From the NCBI RefSeq assembly GCF_001557215.1, contig NZ_LSJM01000291.1, positions 1 through 8,420 of the forward strand: a stretch of DNA of 8,420 nt, given 5' to 3'. The position numbers were made by a program, and so were the translations under genes. Of the stretch, positions 1-6,662 are shown in pieces (the stretch's first letter is position 1; each line of letters starts with the position of its first letter). Below the pieces are notes generated by a model, which did no database searches, had not been told where the DNA came from, and worked only from the letters and a program-made list of their open reading frames with translations. This DNA comes from Sphingomonas sp. CCH9-E2 (GTDB lineage Bacteria; Pseudomonadota; Alphaproteobacteria; Sphingomonadales; Sphingomonadaceae).

Positions 1-178
1 CCGCCTCGACCGCGCTGTCATAGGCGGTGCGCAATTCCCAGGCGAGGTCGTTATGTCCGTCGATCACCGGGGCCTGGCTGAGGACCCGCTCAACCCGCGC
101 GCGGGTCGCGGCATCGGGTTCGGGCGCGGCCGCTTGAGTGGTGGCGAGGAGGAGCGGGGCGAGGGCGAGTGCGATCAT
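1..178 (-). CDS. Secreted M19 (renal dipeptidase-like) metallopeptidase, N-terminal fragment
   Basis: Only the first 59 codons are inside the window; the gene continues past the left edge. The reading frame starts at the ATG whose complement lies at 176-178. Residues 1 to about 18 form a short hydrophobic signal peptide rich in Ala and Leu, with a likely cut after the alanines at 16-18, so the enzyme should act in the periplasm. Residues 38-50 read VIDGHNDLAWELR, which matches the start of the membrane dipeptidase fold (peptidase family M19). In that family the His and Asp of the HxD pair (here H42 and D44) bind the catalytic zinc site, and the enzymes cleave dipeptides. The gene lies 40 bases downstream of the PhoX-like gene on the same strand, so the two may be co-transcribed. 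There is only a weak G-rich ribosome site before the start. The family call is firm; the precise substrate is not known. Confidence 0.8.
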   Translation of the reverse strand, partial: MIALALAPLLLATTQAAAPEPDAATRARVERVLSQAPVIDGHNDLAWELRTAYDSAVEA

Positions 179-218
179 CGCCCCAGCCTAGCCTCTTCAG
201 GCGAGGCGGCAAGAGCGC

Positions 219-1583
219 TTACGCGACCGCGCTGCGCCACGGCCCGGTGATCGCGAGCGTCTTGGTCGGGCTGTAGATGTTGACGAACAGCGTCGACCCG
301 TCGGGCGAGAAGCACGCACCCGCCAGCTCGGTCCGCACGCGGCAGCGCGCGACCGGGTAGAGCGCGCCGTCCGGCGTCACACCGCGCAGATGATTGTCGG
401 TGACGTCGGTATATTGATCCTCGCACACGATCAGATGGCCGTTCGGGCCGACGGTGAGATTGTCGCCATAGTTGAACATCGTCGGATCGGTGGATTCGAC
501 GAACAGCTGCACCATGCCCGGCGCATCCGACTCGCCCGGCTGGCCTTCGCGCGGGGAGGGGCGGTAGCGCATGACCTGACCCAGCGCCTTGGCCCCGCCC
601 GAGGTGCAGGTGAAATAGCACTCGCCATCGCCCCAATGGATGCCTTCGCCGCGTGCGAAGCGCGCCGCGCCCGCCTTGTGCCCGCGCAGGCGCAGATCGT
701 GGTCGGGCGCATCGGTGTCGGTGAGGTCGATCCAGCGCGCCGCCTTCCACGCGCCGACGCCGATGTCGCGGCGGCCTTTGTTCGACGTGTCGCCGCACTC
801 GGGCCGGTCGCGCAGGCCGAGCGCCTGCAACCGCCCGCCGCGCGCTAGCTGGCCGGGGCGGTCGGGGAGGAAGCGGTAGAACAGCCCGTCCTCGCGATCC
901 TCGGTGAGATAGACGATGCCGGTGCGCGGATCGACGGCGGCGGCCTCATGATTGAAGCGGCCCATCGCGGTGAGCGGGACCGGGTCGACCAGGCCGCGTG
1001 CGCGCGCCGGGACTTCGAAGATCCAGCCATGATCCTTGCCCACGCCCGTGCCCGCGCGGGTCATGTCTTCCTCGCACGTCAGCCAGCTGCCCCAAGGGGT
1101 GGTGCCGCCCGCGCAATTGCGGATCGTGCCGACGAGGCTGAGATGCTGCCGCTCGACCCGCCCGGTGGCGAGGTTGTAGATCAGCGTGCTGGTGCCGCCG
1201 GGGAGCGGGCGGCCGTCATTGTCGCGGTCATAGGTGGCGATCCGCGTCGCCTCGCCGCGCACGAACGGGCCGGTCTTCTGATGCTTGACCTGCAGCTCAT
1301 GGTTGCGGACCAGCGCGACGCGGCGGCGGTCGATCGCGAAACAGCCCATGCCATCGGCGCGGTCGCCGACGGCAAAGCCGTCATCCATCGCGTCGCCCAG
1401 CTGAGAGATGACGCGGTAGCTGAACCCCTGCGGCAGATCGAGCAGCCCGGCGGGGTCGGCGCGCAGCGGACCGTAACCTGGCGCAGTCGGTGCTGCGGCA
1501 AGGGTGGGCACGCGCGCAAGACCGGCAAAGGCGCTTGCAGCGAGGCCGAAGGTAAAGGCGCGGCGACCGGATGTCAGACTCAT
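219..1583 (-). CDS. PhoX/DUF839 family phosphatase-like protein, Tat-exported
   Basis: This 454-residue protein begins with a twin-arginine signal (GRRAFTFG at residues 6-13, then a hydrophobic stretch to about 31 ending in alanines), so it should be exported folded through the Tat system. The mature part has landmarks of the PhoX-like beta-propeller family (DUF839): RNHE at 93-96, NCAGGTTPWGSWLTCEED at 156-173, EDREDGLFYRF at 228-238, RGEGIHWGDGE at 311-321 and CFSPDGSTLFVN at 424-435. In characterised PhoX enzymes the Cys and Glu of the NC..TCEE block are metal ligands in an Fe/Ca active site that hydrolyses phosphomonoesters; both are present here (C157, E171/E172). At 454 residues it is shorter than classical PhoX (over 600), so phosphatase activity is an inference and 'DUF839 protein' is the safer name. 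The chosen ATG is the one just before the Tat motif. No recognisable Pho box was seen upstream. Confidence 0.85.
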   Translation of the reverse strand: MSLTSGRRAFTFGLAASAFAGLARVPTLAAAPTAPGYGPLRADPAGLLDLPQGFSYRVISQLGDAMDDGFAVGDRADGMGCFAIDRRRVALVRNHELQVKHQKTGPFVRGEATRIATYDRDNDGRPLPGGTSTLIYNLATGRVERQHLSLVGTIRNCAGGTTPWGSWLTCEEDMTRAGTGVGKDHGWIFEVPARARGLVDPVPLTAMGRFNHEAAAVDPRTGIVYLTEDREDGLFYRFLPDRPGQLARGGRLQALGLRDRPECGDTSNKGRRDIGVGAWKAARWIDLTDTDAPDHDLRLRGHKAGAARFARGEGIHWGDGECYFTCTSGGAKALGQVMRYRPSPREGQPGESDAPGMVQLFVESTDPTMFNYGDNLTVGPNGHLIVCEDQYTDVTDNHLRGVTPDGALYPVARCRVRTELAGACFSPDGSTLFVNIYSPTKTLAITGPWRSAVA

Positions 1584-1746
1584 GGGATGCTTTTAGGCGA
1601 TGCGCCTGCGTTCCGCCACCGACCGGTGTCAGAAATGCCATATTGAAAGGCGATGCGCCACGCGCGCTTGCGCGCCGACCCAGGAGCGGCGCGTGCCCTT
1701 GGACTGCGAATTCGAACGGGTGAGACGCCTGATGCAGCCAATGCAA

Positions 1747-1762
1747 CGCGATAATGGTCGCG
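1747..1762 (-). terminator. Hairpin directly after the tRNA-Glu 3' end
   Basis: CGCGA (1747-1751) and TCGCG (1758-1762) form a 5-bp stem around a 6-base loop, directly abutting the CCA end of the tRNA remnant. It has no clear T run in the transcribed direction. It fits a remnant of the tRNA's own 3' processing or termination signal, still attached to the chromosomal side of the junction. Confidence 0.4.
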
Positions 1763-1806
1763 TGGTGACCCCTACGGGAATCGAACCCGTGTTTCAGCCG
1801 TGAAAG
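1763..1806 (-). other. Truncated tRNA-Glu(UUC) 3' part: attachment-site repeat of an integrated element
   Basis: Read on the minus strand, these 44 bases are the 3' part of a tRNA gene. They run anticodon loop CTTTCAC (anticodon TTC), anticodon-stem 3' side GGCTG, variable AAAC, T-stem ACGGG, T-loop TTCGATT, T-stem CCCGT, acceptor AGGGGTC, discriminator A, CCA. This matches tRNA-Glu(UUC). The 5' half is missing: the sequence before the loop is TATGG, which cannot pair with GGCTG, and no GACCCCT partner for the acceptor follows. Together with the integrase gene 130 bases away, this is best read as the displaced attachment-site copy left by integration into a tRNA gene, with the crossover in or near the anticodon loop. 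The element side is to the right. It is not expected to give a working tRNA. Confidence 0.85.
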
Positions 1807-1935
1807 CCATAGAACAAAACGTGTTCGGACGTTCCTGGACGTCAATGATTACAGATAGTTAGAGATAAGTCGTCCTTGCCGATCCCGGCAAATCCGGCTA
1901 GGATAAGAGAGAAATAATCGAGTCCCGCTTGTCTT
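1807..1935. promoter_or_regulatory. Region between att remnant and integrase: candidate recombinase arm sites and int promoter
   Basis: This 129-base gap is clearly more AT-rich than its surroundings. It holds two copies of GGACGT, at 1827-1832 and 1837-1842, exactly 10 bases apart and so on the same face of the helix. They also form a GACGT-N6-ACGTC inverted repeat at 1828-1843. Such short repeats beside an attachment core are typical of arm-type binding sites for an integrase or excisionase, but this role is inferred. The integrase promoter must lie here; I cannot name a confident -35/-10 pair. Confidence 0.35.
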
Positions 1936-3228
1936 ATGGCCCGTACCGCCGTCGAAGTCCGGATACAGGACCGCACCGCCCGCGCGCGGCTCTTGCCCCG
2001 CAAGCGCCCCTATTGGCGCCAGCTCTCGCAAGGCCAGTTTCTCGGCTATTATCGCGGCAAATTGAAAGGCGCCTGGATCGCCCGCTATCACTGCGCCGAC
2101 ACGCAAGCCTATGTCACCGGCACGCTTGGCGAAGCCGACGACCTGCGCGACGCCAATGGCCGCGACATCCTCAGCTACAAACAGGCCTTCGACGCGGCGC
2201 TGCACTGGATCGAGATCGAGACCAACGGACCCGCTTCCAGCGCGAGCGATCCCGCCATGACCGTCGGCGACGCGACCCGCACCTATGTCGCCATGCGCGA
2301 CGCTCGCCGCTCGAGCCAGGCCGGCCGCACCCTCAATTCCGACGCGCATTACAAGCTCAACCGCTTCGTGCTCGAGGATGAGAAGCTCTCCTCGGTCACC
2401 CTTGCCTGCCTCAGCGAAAGCGACCTGCGCGCCTGGCAGCTGCGCCTTGCCCGCAAGAAACCCGCGAGCATCCAGCGCGTCGTCAACGATCTGAAAGCCG
2501 CGCTCAATGCCGCGTTCGTCGAGCACCGCAAGGCACTGCCCGCCGACCTGCCCACCACGATCAAATACGGGCTCAAGATCGATGCGCCCGAAGTGCTGAT
2601 CACCGTCGCGCGCGACAACCAGATCCTCAGCGACGACGAAGTCCGCCGCATCGTCGCCGCGGCGCTTCGCCTCGAGGAGGATTTCGGGCGGCTGGTCGCG
2701 CTGCTGGCCGCCACCGGCGCGCGCTTCTCGCAGCTTGCCCGCATGACCGTCGGCGACGTTCAGGCCGAACAAGCGCGGCTGATGATCCCGCAGTCGTTCA
2801 AGGGCAGAAAGCGCCAGCTCCAATATATCCGTGTCCAGGTCGGGCAGGACATCCTCGCCGCACTCCGGCCGGTGACCGAGGGCAGGACGCTCTCGGCGCC
2901 GCTGCTCGAGCATTGGCGCCACAGGCAGACCGGCCCGATGGAATGGGTGCGCGTCGATCGCGGCCCCTGGAGCGCGCCGTCCGAGATGACCCGGATGTGG
3001 AAGCGCACCGTCACAGCGGCCGGACTACCCGCCGCGACCATCCCCTATGGCCTGCGTCACTCCTCGATCGTGCGCGGCCTGCGCGCCGGGCTGCCGATCC
3101 GGCTGGTCGCCGCTCTCCACGACACCTCGGTCGCGATGATCGAGCGGCATTATTCGCGCTGGATCACCGAGGGGCTCGACGAACTGGTCGCGCGAGCGGT
3201 GGTGCCGCTGATGCCGATCGCGGCATGA
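1936..3228 (+). CDS. int: Tyrosine recombinase / site-specific integrase
   Basis: This 430-residue protein has the two-part layout of a tyrosine recombinase. An N-terminal half to about residue 230 would include the SAM-like core-binding domain, and the catalytic domain follows. Catalytic candidates are R263 (in TGARFSQL), K289 or K292 in the beta-hairpin, R374 (in PYGLRHSS) and the nucleophile Y406 (in IERHYSRW). Two box II positions differ from the textbook set: the first His of HxxR is Y371, and the residue nine before the Tyr is T397, with a His at 395. From memory, closely similar YxLRHSSIVR...HDTSVAMIE..YSR patterns occur in many alphaproteobacterial integrases, so this is probably a functional subfamily. 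It should insert and excise the element at the tRNA-Glu attachment site 130 bases upstream. The ATG at 1936 is the first in-frame start after a stop at 1915-1917. No good ribosome site precedes it, so expression may be low. Confidence 0.9.
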   Translation: MARTAVEVRIQDRTARARLLPRKRPYWRQLSQGQFLGYYRGKLKGAWIARYHCADTQAYVTGTLGEADDLRDANGRDILSYKQAFDAALHWIEIETNGPASSASDPAMTVGDATRTYVAMRDARRSSQAGRTLNSDAHYKLNRFVLEDEKLSSVTLACLSESDLRAWQLRLARKKPASIQRVVNDLKAALNAAFVEHRKALPADLPTTIKYGLKIDAPEVLITVARDNQILSDDEVRRIVAAALRLEEDFGRLVALLAATGARFSQLARMTVGDVQAEQARLMIPQSFKGRKRQLQYIRVQVGQDILAALRPVTEGRTLSAPLLEHWRHRQTGPMEWVRVDRGPWSAPSEMTRMWKRTVTAAGLPAATIPYGLRHSSIVRGLRAGLPIRLVAALHDTSVAMIERHYSRWITEGLDELVARAVVPLMPIAA

Positions 3229-3344
3229 GACAGGCATAGGACGGCCAGCCGCCAGACGCGTCATACCGCATCGCCATGCTCGCACGGCACCGGCATGCCA
3301 ACGAAGATGGAAGCCGGCAGGCACGCGCTCGACCAAAGCGCGCC

Positions 3345-3371
3345 GATCGATCCCACCGACGCCGATCGATC
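3345..3371. terminator. Possible hairpin between convergent int and arsH
   Basis: GATCGATC occurs at 3345-3352 and 3364-3371. Because the octamer is its own reverse complement, the two copies can pair as an 8-bp stem around an 11-base loop. The copies also sit inside a 12-base direct repeat, CGCCGATCGATC, at 3341-3352 and 3360-3371. It lies between two genes that point at each other, where a bidirectional terminator is expected. There is no T run on either side, so the role is uncertain. The rest of 3229-3403 holds nothing else I recognise. Confidence 0.35.
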
Positions 3372-3403
3372 TCGCGGCCCATCTCCATGCCGCACCGTAA
3401 GCG

Positions 3404-4210
3404 CTAGCCGACCGGCTTGCCGGCCCCGCACGAAAGATCGAGCGCCTTATCCCCCAGGCGGCCACAACCCTGGCCGAGTGCGATCGCCGAGAGGTCGGTG
3501 GCCGGATCGATCACCCGGTCGGCCTGCTTGCGCTCGGAATAGCGGTCAACGAGCTGGTCGGCCTGCGGCCGGAGCAGCACCGTGAAGCGGACCAACTCCT
3601 CCATCACGTCGACGATCCGGTCGTAATAGCTCGACGGCTTCATCCGGCCCGCCTCGTCGAACTCCTTGTACGCCATCGCCACGCTCGACTGGTTGGGGAT
3701 GGTGAACATCCGCATCCAGCGGCCGAGCAGGCGCAGCGTGTTGACAGCATTGAACGACTGCGAGCCGCCCGATACCTGCATGACGGCGAGGGTGCGGCCC
3801 TGGGTTGGGCGCATGCCGCCCATGTTCAGCGGCAAATGATCGACCTGCGCCTTCATGATGCCCGAGACCTGCCCATGGCGTTCGGGACTGCACCAGACCT
3901 GCCCTTCGGACCACATCGACAGTTCGCGCAGCTCATGGACAGCGGGATGGTCGTCACCCTGGACCTGATCGGGCAGCGGCAGATCGGAGGGGTCGAAGAT
4001 CCGCGTCTCAGCGCCGAACAGCTGGAGCAGGCGCGCGGCTTCCTCGACTGCGAAGCGCGAGAAGGAGCGCTCGCGCAGCGATCCGTAGAGCAACAGGATG
4101 CGCGGCGGCGACTGGTCGGCACCGAGACCCAGTGCCGGCCGGGCGATCACATAGGATGGATCGAGGGCGGGGAAACGATCGGCATCACAGAGTACGCGAA
4201 CCCGGCTCAT
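3404..4210 (-). CDS. arsH: ArsH, NADPH-dependent FMN reductase / organoarsenical oxidase
   Basis: This is a flavodoxin-like protein of 268 residues. The FMN-binding loop [10 protein letters not shown] lies at 43-52. Family signatures follow in order: [15 protein letters not shown] at 66-80, [14 protein letters not shown] at 100-113, GIMKAQ at 117-122, [20 protein letters not shown] at 133-152, [16 protein letters not shown] at 163-178 and [16 protein letters not shown] at 195-210. ArsH enzymes use NADPH and FMN; characterised members oxidise toxic trivalent organoarsenicals to less toxic pentavalent forms in the cytoplasm. Its ATG overlaps the arsN2 stop by 4 bases (ATGA), so it is the last, translationally coupled gene of the ars operon. 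The part after YSERK (from about residue 229) is a tail of some 40 residues rich in Gly and Asp with two Cys (C249, C261), longer and unlike the short tails I know for ArsH. A late frame change or a lineage-specific tail are both possible. Confidence 0.93.
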   Translation of the reverse strand: MSRVRVLCDADRFPALDPSYVIARPALGLGADQSPPRILLLYGSLRERSFSRFAVEEAARLLQLFGAETRIFDPSDLPLPDQVQGDDHPAVHELRELSMWSEGQVWCSPERHGQVSGIMKAQVDHLPLNMGGMRPTQGRTLAVMQVSGGSQSFNAVNTLRLLGRWMRMFTIPNQSSVAMAYKEFDEAGRMKPSSYYDRIVDVMEELVRFTVLLRPQADQLVDRYSERKQADRVIDPATDLSAIALGQGCGRLGDKALDLSCGAGKPVG

Positions 4211-4644
4211 TGCATGTCCTTCACGAGATACGAAGCGCTCGCTGGGCAGAGCGAGGCGAGTTGTTCAGTGGCGGCGATGCCGGGCGGCGCCTCGGCTCGG
4301 TCGGCATCGGCAAAGCCGAGCCGCCGGAAGAAGGGGGCGGCCGAGTCGGTGAGCAAATGGAGGCGCGTCACCTCCCCAGGCAGGATCGTCTCGAGCTCGC
4401 GGACGAGCGTTGTACCGTGCCCTGCGCCGCGGCGGCTGGGCAGCACCACCAGCGAGCGCAGTAGCCGGTCGGCGCTGTCGCCTTCCAGCCCGACATAGCC
4501 GATCGGGCCTGCCGCGTCGGACAGGCCGAAGAACAGGCGGCCGGGCTGCTCGAGGTCGATTGTGGGAAGCTCAGCCTCTTCGAGCGCCCTGCGCAAAATG
4601 TCGTAGCCGCCGCGCGGTACCGCGAAGAACACCAGGTCGGTCAT
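4207..4644 (-). CDS. arsN2: ArsN2-type GNAT acetyltransferase of the ars operon
   Basis: This 145-residue protein has a single GNAT fold. The acetyl-CoA loop is RGAGHG at 72-77, preceded by the strand LLRSLVVLP at 61-69. The second half carries [16 protein letters not shown] (96-111), followed by [20 protein letters not shown] (116-135). The FFxRLGF ... AP.xI..T...SLCP.SA pattern is what I recognise as the arsenic-operon acetyltransferase subgroup ArsN2. The related ArsN1 acetylates the arsenic antibiotic arsinothricin; the ArsN2 substrate is not established as far as I know. Cys133 in the SLCP motif is conserved in the subgroup and is a candidate for contact with arsenic or substrate, which is inference. 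The gene overlaps acr3 upstream and arsH downstream by 4 bases each (ATGA), so it is tightly coupled to arsenite efflux and organoarsenical detoxification. The subgroup call is good; the reaction is unknown. Confidence 0.85.
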   Translation of the reverse strand: MTDLVFFAVPRGGYDILRRALEEAELPTIDLEQPGRLFFGLSDAAGPIGYVGLEGDSADRLLRSLVVLPSRRGAGHGTTLVRELETILPGEVTRLHLLTDSAAPFFRRLGFADADRAEAPPGIAATEQLASLCPASASYLVKDMQ

Positions 4645-5723
4645 GCCGCGGCGCCCGCCTCATACCACCCGCGCGTGCGCTTCACGATGCCGACGACCGA
4701 AAGCATGACCGGCACTTCGACGAGCACCCCAACCACGGTCGCGAGCGCCGCGCCCGAGTTGAGTCCGAACAGCGAAATCGCCGCAGCCACCGCCAGCTCG
4801 AAGAAGTTGGAGGCGCCGATCAATGCCGCTGGCGCAGCGACGCACCAGGCGACTCCGAGCTTCTTGCTCAGCCAATAGGCGAGCCCGGCATTGAAATAGA
4901 CCTGGATGATGATCGGTACCGCGAGCAGCACGATCACCAGCGGCCTCGACAGGATCTGCTCGCCCTGAAAGCCGAACAGCAGCACCAGCGTCGCGAGCAG
5001 GGCCGAGAGCGAGATGGGCCCCAGCGCCCTGAGCAGCTTGTCGAGCGCAGGCTGGCCGCCGCTTGTCAGCAAGGCCCGGCGCAGCAACTGCGCCGCGATC
5101 ACCGGCAGGACGATGTAGAGTACGACCGAGAGCAACAATGTGTCCCAGGGTACCGTGATCGAGGCGACGCCGAGCAGCAGTCCGACCAGCGGCGCGAAGG
5201 CGAACACCATGATGAGATCGTTGAGCGCGACCTGGCTCAGCGTATAATTGGGCTCGCCGTCGCACAGATTCGACCAGACAAACACCATTGCGGTGCACGG
5301 CGCGGCGGCGAGCAGGATCAGGCCTGCGATATAGTCGGACGGGCTACCCGGCAGCAGCGGCGCGAACAGCCAGCCGATGAAGACAGCGCCGAGCAGTGCC
5401 ATGGAGAAGGGTTTGACCGCCCAGTTGATGAACAGGGTGACGCCGACGCCCTTCCAATGCTGTTTCACCGAACCCAACGCACCGAAGTCGATCTTGAGCA
5501 GCATCGGTACGATCATCAGCCAGATCAGCACTGCGACGACGAGGTTGACCCGTGCGACCTCGGCCGCCGCGATCCGCGCGAACACACCCGGCACCCATGC
5601 GCCGAGCGCGATTCCTGCAACGATGCAGAGCGCAACCCAAAGTGTCAGCCAGCGCTCGAAGAAGCCGATGCCGGCGCGCGCCGGTGCTGCGGCCGGCGCG
5701 TCCGCCACAATGCCGCTACTCAT
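4641..5723 (-). CDS. acr3: ACR3 family arsenite efflux permease
   Basis: This 360-residue inner-membrane protein has about ten hydrophobic segments, the first near residues 25-48. It expels As(III) from the cytoplasm, driven by the membrane potential or proton gradient, and so removes the product of the two upstream reductases. Two family hallmarks are present: the essential cysteine in the fourth segment (C143, in LLAAAPCTAMVFVWS) and the conserved glutamate in the ninth (E309, in IGASNFFELAVA). ALNDLIMVFAFAPLVGLLLG at 166-185 and VYFNAGLAYWLSKKLG at 275-290 are also typical. It is the ACR3 (BART superfamily) type, unrelated to E. coli ArsB despite often being labelled arsB. The ATG overlaps the stop of the glutaredoxin-type arsC by 4 bases, and its own stop overlaps the arsN2 start by 4. 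The length is normal and no damage is visible. Confidence 0.96.
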   Translation of the reverse strand: MSSGIVADAPAAAPARAGIGFFERWLTLWVALCIVAGIALGAWVPGVFARIAAAEVARVNLVVAVLIWLMIVPMLLKIDFGALGSVKQHWKGVGVTLFINWAVKPFSMALLGAVFIGWLFAPLLPGSPSDYIAGLILLAAAPCTAMVFVWSNLCDGEPNYTLSQVALNDLIMVFAFAPLVGLLLGVASITVPWDTLLLSVVLYIVLPVIAAQLLRRALLTSGGQPALDKLLRALGPISLSALLATLVLLFGFQGEQILSRPLVIVLLAVPIIIQVYFNAGLAYWLSKKLGVAWCVAAPAALIGASNFFELAVAAAISLFGLNSGAALATVVGVLVEVPVMLSVVGIVKRTRGWYEAGAAA

Positions 5724-6151
5724 GCCGGGATCCGATTGCCGGCTTCGTCGACGACCCGCTCACCATCTTCCTTGGCGAAGGCGCCCTGCTGCGGCGCCGG
5801 CAGAATGTCGAGCACTGCCTCGGAGGGGCGGCACAGCCGGACCCCGAGCGGGCTCACCACGAGCGGGCGGTTGATCAGGATCGGATGCGCCATCATCGCA
5901 TCGACAAGGATTTCGTCCGACAGCGCCCCGTCACCCAGGCCCAGCTCGGCATAGGGCGTGCCTTTCTCGCGCAGCAGCGCGCGCGGCGTCAGCCCGGCCC
6001 GATCGATCAACTGCTCGAGCAAGGCGCGCGCGGGCGGGGTCTTCAGATATTTGATCACATGCGGCTCGATGCCGGCATTGCGGATCATCGCCAGCGTGTT
6101 GCGCGACGTCCCGCATTCGGGATTGTGATAGATGATGATGTCAGTCGCCAT
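5720..6151 (-). CDS. arsC: Glutaredoxin-coupled arsenate reductase (thioredoxin fold)
   Basis: This 143-residue cytoplasmic enzyme reduces arsenate to arsenite using glutathione and glutaredoxin. The nucleophilic cysteine is C13 in YHNPECGTSRNT. The three arginines that bind arsenate in the well-studied R773 plasmid enzyme (C12, R60, R94, R107) have exact counterparts shifted by one: R61 in LLREKGTPY, R95 in INRPLVV and R108 in LCRPSE. This strongly supports an active ArsC rather than a Spx or YffB relative. Its start overlaps the end of the other arsenate reductase gene by 11 bases and its stop overlaps acr3 by 4. The protein is unrelated in fold to the neighbouring reductase, so the operon carries two independent routes from As(V) to As(III). 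Length is typical for the family. Confidence 0.96.
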   Translation of the reverse strand: MATDIIIYHNPECGTSRNTLAMIRNAGIEPHVIKYLKTPPARALLEQLIDRAGLTPRALLREKGTPYAELGLGDGALSDEILVDAMMAHPILINRPLVVSPLGVRLCRPSEAVLDILPAPQQGAFAKEDGERVVDEAGNRIPA

Positions 6152-6662
6152 GTCTACTCGCCTTGGTTGCGCCTTCGCCGCGCCCGATCGCGCGGAGTTT
6201 TCCGGTTAGCGCCATGCGGTCATGGCTTTCGTGCGGCAGCGCGAGGAACAGCGAGATGCGGTTGGAAAGATAATAGAGTGCCTGCCTGAACGCGTCGCGC
6301 TGGCCATCGCCCTCGACAAGCGCCGGATCGTCGATTCCCCAATGCGCGGTGATCGGATGCCCCGGCCAGACCGGGCAGATTTCACCTGCGGCATTGTCGC
6401 AGACGGTGAAGATGAAATCGATCTCGGGCGCGCCGGGCCCGGCGAATTCGTCCCAGCTCTTCGAGCGTAATCCCTCGACCGGATAATCGATCGATTGCAG
6501 CAATTCGAGAGCGGCAGGATGAACCTCGCCCTTGGGATGGCTGCCGGCCGAAAAGCCCCGGAAGCGTCCAGCCCCGAGCTTATTCAGGGCGCTTTCGGCT
6601 AAAACCGAGCGCGCCGAATTGCCGGTGCACAGGAACAGGACATTGTAGATGCGCCCGCTCAT
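6141..6662 (-). CDS. arsC: Low-molecular-weight phosphatase-type arsenate reductase
   Basis: This 173-residue protein has the low-molecular-weight tyrosine phosphatase fold. The phosphate-binding loop is CTGNSARS (C12 to R18, CX5R), a redox cysteine pair lies at C88 and C96 in FTVCDNAAGEICPVWPG, and a candidate general acid lies in WGIDDPA (D111/D112). In this ArsC class three cysteines pass electrons in turn to make arsenite, usually recycled by thioredoxin or, in some members, by glutaredoxin or mycothiol. I chose the ATG at 6662 over one 57 bases upstream for two reasons: it starts just before the first strand (MSGRIYNVLFLC), and it overlaps the arsR stop by 4 bases (ATGA), as at the other junctions. 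The longer frame would run well into arsR. It is the first enzyme gene of the operon, directly after the regulator. Confidence 0.94.
   Translation of the reverse strand: MSGRIYNVLFLCTGNSARSVLAESALNKLGAGRFRGFSAGSHPKGEVHPAALELLQSIDYPVEGLRSKSWDEFAGPGAPEIDFIFTVCDNAAGEICPVWPGHPITAHWGIDDPALVEGDGQRDAFRQALYYLSNRISLFLALPHESHDRMALTGKLRAIGRGEGATKASRHGD

Noticed and set aside
1584..1640. Pho box or other known regulator site before the PhoX-like gene
   Set aside because: No tandem CTGTCAT-like repeats are present. The CACCG-AC-CGGTG dyad at 1617-1628 is short and GC-rich and could be chance.
1640..1746. Palindromic GC-rich stretches such as the GCGCGC-rich run near 1662-1695, considered as repeats or CRISPR-like
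   Set aside because: There are no spaced identical repeats, and the composition explains the dyads. No CRISPR array was seen anywhere in the window.
1849..2922. A 357-codon minus-strand open frame over the integrase gene
   Set aside because: It is a shadow of the integrase on the other strand, with a Gly/Ala/Asp-rich composition and no recognisable motif. The integrase has its catalytic residues in the plus frame.
4410..5954. A 514-codon plus-strand open frame across the acr3 region
   Set aside because: It is antisense to acr3, arsN2 and the Grx-type arsC. It is rich in Arg, Gln and Asp in the way GC-rich reverse frames are, and shows no domain. The opposite strand has complete, motif-bearing proteins.
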